Part shown: positions 32,892 through 40,329 of the stretch, piece by piece
Layout: each line of letters starts with the position of its first letter
Position numbering within the stretch: position 1 is the first letter of the stretch
Assembly (NCBI RefSeq): GCF_025137375.1
Contig: NZ_CP073720.1
Coordinates: 8,828,501 to 8,892,500, forward strand
DNA: 64,000 nucleotides
DNA from: Dactylosporangium fulvum
GTDB taxonomy: Bacteria; Actinomycetota; Actinomycetes; Mycobacteriales; Micromonosporaceae
Direction: 5' to 3'
Made by a program: the position numbers and the translations under genes
The notes under the pieces: model-generated
Database searches by the model: none
What the model saw: the letters and a program-made list of their open reading frames with translations, nothing else
What the model was told of the DNA's origin: nothing

Positions 32892-34496
32892 TCACGCCAC
32901 TAGTCGCTGCTCCTCCAGCTCCGTCAGCCGCACGGTGCACAGGCCGCCGCGCTCGGCCTTCACGTCGGTCACCTTCAACTGCGTGCCGGGCGGGAGGATG
33001 TACTCCTCCTCGCCGGTGAACGCGGAGAACCTGCGAATGCCGACGGCCCGCACGGGGAGCACCTCGAAAAGCGTCCGCTTGCCGCGGCTGCCGAGGAACG
33101 CCTGGGCCACGCTGAGCTTCGACGTGCACGACGACACGCCCCACCACGTCACGGTCTGGCCGAGCGGATACTGCGACCGCAGGTCCAGCGACACCCCGCG
33201 CCACAGCGGCTCCTTGCGGGCGGGCAGTCGCGACACGGCCGAGAACAGCAGCCGCAGATACGGCAGATACGGCACGATCCTGCTCCGGTCCGGGTTGCGC
33301 AGGGTGGCGTTGATCTGCCGATAGAACGCCGACTCGCACGTGTAGATATACAGCGCGGCGACCTCGTCCGCGGACAGGCCGTCAACCGCGTCGACCGCCT
33401 TTTCGGCCTGCACCCGGCCGAACTCGTGCGACTGCTCCACGTGCCAGTCGAGACCCGACAAGATCTTGGCCGCCGGGGCGATCGCCTCACGGAAGTCCAT
33501 GATCGGGGTGTCGAACACGCCGGTGATCGCGGGGAGGACGAGGCCCTCGTCCTTGACGCTGGCGAGCCGCTCCAGATAGAGCTTGTGCAACTCCATCGTG
33601 GAAGCGATGAACGCACCCATGCGGTCGGCGGTGCCCCCGTCCCGGCTGTTCCAGCCCTTGCTGGGCAACCAGTCGATCTCCCCGGTGCCGAGCGCGGCGA
33701 GCGCCGCGTTGACCACGGCGAAGTGCTCCCCGTCGCAGAAGATGTCGCCCTGCGCCGCCGGGTTGGGGTGGTCGATGTGCCGGACCTCCACCGCGGGGTA
33801 CTTCTTCTGGAGGCGCAGCACGATGTTCTTCAGGTTGCGGGCGTGCGCGCCCCACCACGCGAACACCACACCTCGGTCCTCCTCGTCGGCGTCCTGCTTC
33901 GCCTTGAGGATCTCCTCGACGAGCTTCTCGACGACCGGCCGCCAGAAGGCGGTGTGCTGGTCGGTGGCCATCGCCCCGTCGCCGCTGGCGGTGAGTGACG
34001 CGTTCAGCAGCAGCACGCCCTGCGTGAGCATCGCCTGGAACCACTCCGGCGGCTGCACGGTGTCGTGCTGCTTGAGCAGCGCGCGGATGTCGGCGATCGG
34101 CGTCTTCTTCGCGATGCCGTATTTCCACATCGCCGCCGCCTTGATGATGCAGCGGATGCTGACGACCCTGCCGAACTGGCTGTCGGCCCAGTCGTGGAAG
34201 GTGTTGTCGAACATGGCGATGCCGGTGGCGCTCTCCGGCCGCGGATAGGGATTCTGGCCGAAGACGACGACCTTCCACTTGTGCGGCGGGTTGGGCTTGA
34301 GCGCCTGGAAGGTCAACTCCCGGACGGGCACCACCTTCGGGCTGCGTCCCGGACCGATGAACGTGGCCGCGGCCGGCTGCGCCTCGATGACGGGCTTCAG
34401 CAACGGCAGCCACGGCTCACCGCCGCCCTTGAAGAGCTCGGCGAGGGCCAGCGGGTCGTCGGGATCGGCGGGCGTCGGGGCGGTGCTGTCGCTCAT
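32892..34496 (-). CDS. Uracil-DNA glycosylase / ADP-ribosyltransferase fusion protein
   Basis: 534 aa from ATG 34496 (GGGAG about 7 bases upstream). Residues about 20-285 match family-1 uracil-DNA glycosylase along the whole fold: VVVFGQNPYPRPESATGIAMF (80-85 correspond to GQDPYH, with the water-activating Asp replaced by Asn82), WFQAMLTQGVLLLNASLT (uracil-recognising Asn165), VVFAWWGAHA, and IDHPNPAAQG (His243). After a helical linker (about 290-375), residues 380-512 are an arginine-type ADP-ribosyltransferase of the R-S-E class: LWRG (Arg433), WWGVSSCTS (Ser455-Thr458), and FTGEEEYILPPGTQ with the ExE pair Glu496/Glu498. All NAD-binding and transferase residues look intact. Divergent from a macro-domain gene. 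Expected role: nucleic-acid-sensing, ADP-ribosylating toxin or effector; the target is unknown. Confidence 0.85.
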   Translation of the reverse strand: MSDSTAPTPADPDDPLALAELFKGGGEPWLPLLKPVIEAQPAAATFIGPGRSPKVVPVRELTFQALKPNPPHKWKVVVFGQNPYPRPESATGIAMFDNTFHDWADSQFGRVVSIRCIIKAAAMWKYGIAKKTPIADIRALLKQHDTVQPPEWFQAMLTQGVLLLNASLTASGDGAMATDQHTAFWRPVVEKLVEEILKAKQDADEEDRGVVFAWWGAHARNLKNIVLRLQKKYPAVEVRHIDHPNPAAQGDIFCDGEHFAVVNAALAALGTGEIDWLPSKGWNSRDGGTADRMGAFIASTMELHKLYLERLASVKDEGLVLPAITGVFDTPIMDFREAIAPAAKILSGLDWHVEQSHEFGRVQAEKAVDAVDGLSADEVAALYIYTCESAFYRQINATLRNPDRSRIVPYLPYLRLLFSAVSRLPARKEPLWRGVSLDLRSQYPLGQTVTWWGVSSCTSKLSVAQAFLGSRGKRTLFEVLPVRAVGIRRFSAFTGEEEYILPPGTQLKVTDVKAERGGLCTVRLTELEEQRLVA

Positions 34497-34633
34497 CGTG
34501 GACTCCCGGAATTGGGCGGTGGAGGGTCGACGGCACGGCACAGTAACACCGACCTCCGACAATTTTTCGGCTCGCACGGCCCCGGTATCTTCATGCCGCC
34601 GAAGGCCCTCTTCCCCTGGATCGGAGTCAGCCC

Positions 34634-35311
34634 ATGACCGTCAACCACGTCAAGCCGCAGCTCAGGGTGGTGCTGAGCGATGTCAACGCGAAGGTCGTCC
34701 AGGCGTGGATGTCGGCGTTCGCCGACACCCCCGAGGTCGAGATCGTCAAGGGCTCGATCGTCAACCAGCACGTCGACGCCTGGGTCAGCCCGACCAACTC
34801 CCGCGGTCGCATGGACGGCGGGGTCGACGCGGTTGTCAAGCGCCACCTCGGCGCGGGAATCCAGTTGCGTGTGCAGCGGGCGATCCGCGACGAGTCCGGC
34901 GGTTCGCTGCCGATCGGCAGCGCCGTGTGCGTGCCGTCCGGCGCGGCCAACCCGAAATTCCTGATCTCGACGCCGACGATGGAACAGTCGGTGGAGAACG
35001 TGCGCGAGACGCTGAACGTGGCCCTGGCCTGTGCCGCCGCGTTCCAGGCGATCCACATGCAGAACTCGCGGGAGCCGGACAGCATCCGGTCCGTGGCGCT
35101 GGTCGGCATGGGCGCGGCGACGGGCAAGGTCCCGCCACAGGTCTGCGCCAACCTGATGTGGGCCGGCTACACCCTGTTCAACGACTACTCGTTCCGCGAC
35201 TACGAGGACCTGCGCCGGACGGTGACCGAACAACTCGCCGACATCGAGGCCCGCCCCGAGACCGAGCGGGTCCGGATCACGCCCCCGACGCAGCCCCACA
35301 CCCGCGGCTGA
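34634..35311 (+). CDS. Macro-domain ADP-ribose-binding protein
   Basis: 225 aa; GGAG 9 bases before the ATG. A macro domain is evident: VEIVKGSIVNQHVDAWVSPTNS followed by GRMDGGVD (Asn55 and Gly62-Gly63 in the places of the ADP-ribose loop), GSAVCVPSGAANPKFLIST, and the second phosphate loop VALVGMGAATGKVPPQVCA at about 154-170. Macro domains bind ADP-ribose and some remove it from proteins or nucleic acid, as DarG does against DarT. Facing an ADP-ribosyltransferase gene across 137 bp makes it the likely antidote or modulator of that enzyme. The C-terminal tail (about 205-225) is charged and Pro-rich. Confidence 0.85.
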   Translation: MTVNHVKPQLRVVLSDVNAKVVQAWMSAFADTPEVEIVKGSIVNQHVDAWVSPTNSRGRMDGGVDAVVKRHLGAGIQLRVQRAIRDESGGSLPIGSAVCVPSGAANPKFLISTPTMEQSVENVRETLNVALACAAAFQAIHMQNSREPDSIRSVALVGMGAATGKVPPQVCANLMWAGYTLFNDYSFRDYEDLRRTVTEQLADIEARPETERVRITPPTQPHTRG

Positions 35312-35478
35312 CCAGGTTCCGGCCGGTGGGGTGTCCCGCTGGCGGCCCGACCGCCGGAGTTCAGGCACCCACCCGGTCGCGCAACGGCCGGCCGACGCAT
35401 TCCCGGGAGTCGGCACGGCAGGTGGACCGAGCTTCCCGAGCCACTCGCACGAACGCCCCCGGCCACGGACCAGCTTCA

Positions 35479-35530
35479 TGATCGAGGGAAAGATCTGGCC
35501 GCCCTGGCAACCAGCTCTTTCCCTCAATCA
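35479..35530. repeat. Long imperfect inverted repeat
   Basis: Two 20-base arms (35479-35498 and 35511-35530) match at 18 of 20 positions around a 12-base spacer; the core is GAGGGAAAGA/TCTTTCCCTC. Could be a terminator-like stem downstream of the macro gene, or the end of a decayed element. Confidence 0.65.
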
Positions 35531-36070
35531 CGAGCACCCGACCGGTGCCCGCATACGTCCCGTCAAACACGGTCGTCGCCGGCGCCCAGGCGACCCGGCC
35601 ACATCCGCCACAAGCGCACCGCTGTCCAGAGCCGCCTCAACGATCACAGCGCAGCTGCCGATCCGCGGGCAGGAGACCTTCGGATTGCAGCCTCGCGACC
35701 ACCTCGTGCGGTGCTCGCAACTGTTCGCGCAGTGCGGCGGCCGCGGCCGGCCCCGGCATTACATCGGTCCGGCCGACTTGCGGCTACCGTGGTTGTGGCC
35801 CTATGGTGATACGCGAGAACCACAGAGGCCCCGAACACGGAAGCGGCGGCCACCCCGACTCGAAAGCCGGGCGACCGCCGCACCCGTTTCTGCATCCACA
35901 CCGATCGCGACCCCATAGCTCCAACGCGCCCCGATAAAACGGGCAAGCTGGGACCAATGCGAACGGCCGGCGGAAACTGGAACGCTATTTCACAACCAGA
36001 TAATCCAGTCACAGTTAGCTAGTGCCGCGTTCAGCAACACAGGAGGGTCCCTTCTCCCAAAAATGAGCAA

Positions 36071-36089
36071 CCAGGATCATGGATCCTGG
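36071..36089. promoter_or_regulatory. 19-bp palindrome, possible operator
   Basis: CCAGGATC-ATG-GATCCTGG, perfect 8-bp arms, in the AT-richer region about 260 bp upstream of the small effector gene. No T-run follows, so an operator is at least as likely as a terminator. Confidence 0.4.
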
Positions 36090-36346
36090 CGATACGCCGG
36101 TCGGCACCGCAATGCTGGTGAGCCATCGTGATCAATTTGTAACGGTCGTAACATATTGTCAGACTTAATGGCGAATTTAGCCTTCTCGCACATGGTGCAC
36201 AGAATTCCGGTCAGATGCCCCCATTTCGGCCGGTGAAGCTGCCCGCTGCTGCCGGTACAGTCACGTACAGATCGAGCGACGGCACTCCCTGTCACATCGA
36301 TGTCGCCGGTGTGCGCGTCCTCGCGGGACCGCCACTGGAGGCTGCG

Positions 36347-36724
36347 ATGCCCGACGAAATCGCGCTCGCCATCGCCACCGCGCTCGCCACCAAAGGCACT
36401 GAGGCGGCCGTCGCCGAAGGCCGGACCGCCCTCGCCGCGCTTGCGAGGACGATACTCGACCGGTTCCGCCGCGGCAGCCGTGAGGCCGACGCCCTGCAGG
36501 AGGCGGCCGCCCGTCCAGGGGACCGGGAGCGACAGCTTGTCCTGGCCGAGCTGCTCAGCCGGGCGCTGGCCGACGACCCGCGGTTCGCCGGTCGCGTGCT
36601 CACCCAGTGGCGCGCCGTCCAGGAGGAGCTGACGCTCGACCGCGGTGCGGTGAGCAACCACTTCAGCGGCGCCGCGGACAAGGTCGTCCAGGCCAGGGAC
36701 ATCCACGGCGACATCACCCTCTGA
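36347..36724 (+). CDS. Small effector-like protein with C-terminal amyloid-type motif
   Basis: 125 aa from ATG 36347, GGAGG 5 bases upstream; the longer frame to 36215 lacks such a site. An all-helical, Ala-rich N-terminal domain (about 1-95, resembling the Bell-type domains described next to bacterial NLR genes) is followed by a C-terminal motif NHFSGAADKVVQARDIHGDI at 104-123. That motif type (VVQAxxIHGxVxx) is known from NLR-associated amyloid signalling proteins. The next gene, starting 1 base after the stop, has a related motif at its N terminus. Predicted role: effector activated by amyloid templating from the STAND partner, probably in phage defence or regulated cell death. Bell assignment is by resemblance only. 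Confidence 0.65.
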   Translation: MPDEIALAIATALATKGTEAAVAEGRTALAALARTILDRFRRGSREADALQEAAARPGDRERQLVLAELLSRALADDPRFAGRVLTQWRAVQEELTLDRGAVSNHFSGAADKVVQARDIHGDITL

Positions 36725-36725
36725 C

Positions 36726-38849
36726 GTGGACGGCGGACCGCCCCCTCCGGTGTCGAACGACCTCTCCGGCACCGTCCTGGGCCCCGCCGTGCAGGCCGGC
36801 TCCATCCGCGACGTACACATCCACCAGCCGACGACCTCCGCGCCGGTACCGCGCCAGCTGCCGCCGCCGGCCGCAAACTTCACCAGCCGGGCCGACACGC
36901 TCGCGCACCTCGACGCACTGATCGAGGAGGGCCGGACGTTCGTCGTGCTGACCGGGCCGGGCGGCGTGGGCAAGACCGCGCTAGCGCTGCACTGGGCGCA
37001 CAGCATCCGGCGACGGTTCGTGGACGGTCAGCTCCACGTCGACCTCGAAGGGTTCGGCACCGCCGAGCCGGTCGACGTCGCCGACGCGCTCGGCGCGTTC
37101 CTCCGGGCGCTCGGCGTCGCGCCCGGCGGCATTCCCGCCACGGTGGCCGAACAGGCCGCGCTGTATCGGACGCTCACCGCCGAGCAGTCGTTGCTGGTGC
37201 TGCTCGACAATGCATTCTCGGCCGCCCAGGTCCGGCAGCTGATTCCCGCGTCGGCGACGAGCGCGGTGGTGGTCACCAGCCGACGCCGGTTGTCGGAGCT
37301 GGTTCCTGACGGTGCGCACCTCGTCGAGGTGTCACCGCTGCCGGCACGTGACTCGGTGGAGCTGCTCGCCCGGACCGTGGGGCCGCAACGCGTCGCCCGG
37401 GAGCGTCAACAGACTGAGCGGCTGGCCGAGATCTGCGGTGGGCTGCCGCTCGCGCTGTGTGTGGCGGCGGCCCGGCTGGCGGCCCGGCCGATGCTCTCCG
37501 TCCGCTACGTGGCCGACGAACTCGCCGACGAGGCGACCCGGCTGACCGGGCTCGGCGTGGCGGAAGGCCGCACGGTACAAGCGGCGTTCGACGTCTCGTA
37601 CCGCCACCTCGACCCGGGTGCGGCCGCCCTGTACCGGCGGCTGTCCCTGCATCCCGGCACCGAGTTCGGGCCGGGCGTGATCCGCGCCGTCGCCACCGCG
37701 ATCGACCCGGCGACCGCGCACCGGTCGATCGAGCCGTTGCTCCGAGCCAGCCTCCTGCAGGAGATCGACGAGGAGCGGTTCCGTTACCACGATCTGGTCC
37801 GGCTCCACGCCAGGTTGAAGGCCGACATGGACGAGCCGCGCAACGACCTGCGTACGGCGGTCCTGACGCAGGTCGAGTGGTACCACGGGGCGGCGCGACG
37901 GGCCGACGAGGTGCTGACCCCGTACCGGCGGCGCCCCGCATACACGCCGGTGACCGGGCCGACCTGCCTGCCGCGCTTCGACGCTCGTGAAGGGGCCCTG
38001 ACCTGGCTGGAGCGGGAGCGGGTCAACGTGGTGGCGGCAGGGCAGGTCGCGCTGGAACTCCCGCACGCGGAGCTGGCGTGGCACCTGTGCGACGTCCTGT
38101 GGCCGCTGCTGCTGTTACTCAAACCGTCGTTACGGGACCGCTTCGAGATCCACCGGCGGGGCGTGACGGCGGCGCGGCTGTGGGGTGACGCCTGGGCCGA
38201 GGCCGTGATGCTGAACCGGCTCGGCCGGGTCTGTACGAGGCTGGGCGACGCCGAGGCCGCCGAATCGAACCTGCACGCCGCGATCCGGCTGTACGAAACC
38301 GCGGGTGATGTCCGGGGACGGCTCGACGCGCAGGAGGGCCTCGCCTCCGCGTACCTTGCGGCGGGTCGTGCCGGGCCGGCTGTGCACCTGCTGGAGGAGG
38401 TTCTCGCCGGAAGCCGTCGGCTCGGCGAGCCGCGCCCCCTCGGCCTGGCGCTGATCACGCTGGGCACGGCGCTGCCGAAGGTCGGCCGGGCGGCGGAGGC
38501 CCTCCCGCTGCTCAGAGAGGCCCAGGCCGTGTTCGACGGGTTGATCCACATCGACCCGTACAACGGAGTCCGCGCGACGGCGGGGCTCGCCGGCGCGCTG
38601 CTCGCCGGCGGCGAACTGCCCGGCGCGGAGGACGCCGCGAACGAGGCCGCGCAGCGGATGCGTGCCCTCGGCGCGGTGCACGAGGAAGCGGAGGTGACGG
38701 TGCTGCTCGGTCGCATTGCGCGACGACGCGGTGACGTCGCCGCGGCCCGGCGCCACTATCTGGCGGCGATCGAACTGTTCGCCGCAGCGGGATCGCCTCG
38801 GGCGTCGGCGGTCCGCGACGAACTCCGATGTTCGGAAGAGTCGGGATGA
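36726..38849 (+). CDS. STAND/NB-ARC ATPase with TPR repeats and N-terminal amyloid-type motif
   Basis: 707 aa from GTG 36726. The N terminus (residues 15-33, GTVLGPAVQAGSIRDVHIH within a Pro-rich context) carries a motif like the one ending the preceding protein. It is followed by an NB-ARC domain (P-loop TGPGGVGKTA at about 75-84, Walker B LLVLLDNA, TSRRRLSEL, GGLPLALCVAAARLA) and a C-terminal TPR array (about 470-700). There is no SARP-type DNA-binding domain, unlike the two other STAND proteins in the window. Expected mechanism: ligand binding by the TPRs, oligomerisation, and nucleation of the effector's motif. Coupled to the effector gene (1-base gap). Confidence 0.85.
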   Translation: MDGGPPPPVSNDLSGTVLGPAVQAGSIRDVHIHQPTTSAPVPRQLPPPAANFTSRADTLAHLDALIEEGRTFVVLTGPGGVGKTALALHWAHSIRRRFVDGQLHVDLEGFGTAEPVDVADALGAFLRALGVAPGGIPATVAEQAALYRTLTAEQSLLVLLDNAFSAAQVRQLIPASATSAVVVTSRRRLSELVPDGAHLVEVSPLPARDSVELLARTVGPQRVARERQQTERLAEICGGLPLALCVAAARLAARPMLSVRYVADELADEATRLTGLGVAEGRTVQAAFDVSYRHLDPGAAALYRRLSLHPGTEFGPGVIRAVATAIDPATAHRSIEPLLRASLLQEIDEERFRYHDLVRLHARLKADMDEPRNDLRTAVLTQVEWYHGAARRADEVLTPYRRRPAYTPVTGPTCLPRFDAREGALTWLERERVNVVAAGQVALELPHAELAWHLCDVLWPLLLLLKPSLRDRFEIHRRGVTAARLWGDAWAEAVMLNRLGRVCTRLGDAEAAESNLHAAIRLYETAGDVRGRLDAQEGLASAYLAAGRAGPAVHLLEEVLAGSRRLGEPRPLGLALITLGTALPKVGRAAEALPLLREAQAVFDGLIHIDPYNGVRATAGLAGALLAGGELPGAEDAANEAAQRMRALGAVHEEAEVTVLLGRIARRRGDVAAARRHYLAAIELFAAAGSPRASAVRDELRCSEESG

Positions 38850-38909
38850 GACGGCGTTCACCGGGTTCCACCTGGATTCGGGCCGCGACCGCTTTCCGGA
38901 CCACCGCCG

Positions 38910-40121
38910 TCAGCGGTCCGGGCCGAGGAACCGGGGGGCCGGGACCGGCTCGGGCCGTCGGTGCCGCCCCGGGACACGCAGCCGCAGCAACCGGTACATG
39001 GTGCGCCGGATCTGCGGGCCGGCCTGCCCAGGACGGGACGTCAGCGCGGCGGCGACGGCCGGCGCGTCGAGCGGGCGGGCAGCGCGCACCTGCGGCAGGA
39101 GCGCCCGGCCCGGGTCGAGCCGGGCGGCCGCCGCGGCAACCAGTTCGTGCGCAGAGCCCGGTGCGGTCGCGGCCCGGCGGCCACCGACGTACAACAGCGG
39201 CCGCCCGATCGCCGCGGCGTACACGGTGACCGAACCGTGATCGCCGATCAGGCAGTCGGCCGCGATCACGAGGCCGCGCCAGTCAGCGGTCGGATCCAGC
39301 AGGAGCAGACCGGCGTCGCGGCAGTCACGCAGCCATGCCGACACCTGCCGGCGGCCATGGGCACCCCAGACGGCCGGGTGCAGCAAGGCGGCCACGCGGA
39401 ACCCGGCCGGCAGCTGGTCGAGCAGTCGTGGGAGCAGATCCGGCGTGCCGCCGAAGAGCCCGTCGCCGCCCCAGGTGGAACTGACCACGACCAGCCGATG
39501 GGCACCGCCGAGACCCATGGCGTCGCGGTACCGCTGGCGCAGTGGCAGGCTCACGACCAGCCGGTCGAAGCACGGGTCACCGGCGAGCACCGCGACGTCG
39601 AGGGCCTCCGGGCACTGCCGGCTCAGCACCTCACGCTCGTCCTCGTGCGCCAGAATGAGCGCAGACGCCAGGACCCGGCCGTCGCGCGTGAGCCGTGCGC
39701 CGTCCAGCCCGTACACGACGGGGTCCGCGAGGACCGGACCGCCGGCCCGCCGGGGACGGGAGCGTTTCCCGCGCCCGGCGCCGTGCGCCATGACCACGAT
39801 CGGAGCATGCAGCTCGTGCAGTCCGCCGTAGGCCGCGGCGACCGCCAGGTCGAAGCGGTGCCGGGTCGCCTGTTCCCACGGCAGTACACAGGCGCCCAGC
39901 TCCGCCAAAACCTGCGGCACCGCGTGGTTGAATACGTCGGGCGCGACCGTGAAAACGACTTGAATGCGTGAATCACATTCAATGTGATCGACGATGTCGA
40001 GCAGCCGGTGACAGGTGGCGAGCGTGTGCACCACGATGAGTACAGATCGGCAGCCAGACCGAGTAATCCATGCGTCTGAGTCAATACCAGTCGGCACTCT
40101 GAGCCAGTCCTGCGCGATCAT
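38910..40121 (-). CDS. CDP-glycerol glycerophosphotransferase-like / GT-B protein
   Basis: 403 aa from ATG 40121, with GAGGGGG about 9 bases upstream; ATG 40187 is a weaker alternative. The fold looks like the glycerophosphotransferase/UDP-GlcNAc-epimerase-like GT-B group: SVLIVVHTLATCHRLLDI, PIVVMAHGAG, then LVVVSSTWGGDGLFG and the C-terminal ADCLIGDHGSVTVYAAAIGRPLLYVG, where TagB/TagF proteins have their conserved Ser/Asp motif. It could transfer glycerol-phosphate or a sugar to a cell-wall or lipid acceptor. Divergent from the second SARP gene, with a short low-GC gap; no other teichoic acid gene nearby. Confidence 0.6.
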   Translation of the reverse strand: MIAQDWLRVPTGIDSDAWITRSGCRSVLIVVHTLATCHRLLDIVDHIECDSRIQVVFTVAPDVFNHAVPQVLAELGACVLPWEQATRHRFDLAVAAAYGGLHELHAPIVVMAHGAGRGKRSRPRRAGGPVLADPVVYGLDGARLTRDGRVLASALILAHEDEREVLSRQCPEALDVAVLAGDPCFDRLVVSLPLRQRYRDAMGLGGAHRLVVVSSTWGGDGLFGGTPDLLPRLLDQLPAGFRVAALLHPAVWGAHGRRQVSAWLRDCRDAGLLLLDPTADWRGLVIAADCLIGDHGSVTVYAAAIGRPLLYVGGRRAATAPGSAHELVAAAAARLDPGRALLPQVRAARPLDAPAVAAALTSRPGQAGPQIRRTMYRLLRLRVPGRHRRPEPVPAPRFLGPDR

Positions 40122-40329
40122 GGAAACAACCCCCTCAGCGAGCTTCGCGGTAGAGGAAGCGTGCGGCACACCGATTGCCTGACGCATTGGTCAGGACCTT
40201 GCAATCCGCTTGCCGACCGACTGGACGGCGCGGTGTCGGTTCTCCGTCTATCTGCACATCGGCTTGGCGCGATCCACCGTGCGGGAACACACTGAAGGCG
40301 ACCGCAGGGGACGGTTGGGGGGTAGCTGT

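Larger units (their letters stand above)
35312..36346. other. Gene-poor 1-kb region with inverted repeats
   Basis: No convincing gene. The stretch is lower in GC than its neighbours, especially 35920-36220. It contains the long inverted repeat at 35479-35530 and the 19-bp palindrome at 36071-36089. A minus-strand frame at about 35644-35917 encodes one hydrophobic segment but is otherwise Arg/Ala-rich and is not called. The base composition and lack of genes suggest an acquired or decayed segment between two conflict modules. Confidence 0.6.

Noticed and set aside
35644..36012. 122-aa minus-strand ORF with one hydrophobic segment
   Set aside because: Low GC3, Arg/Ala-rich tail and no ribosome site; kept only as a note in the region entry.
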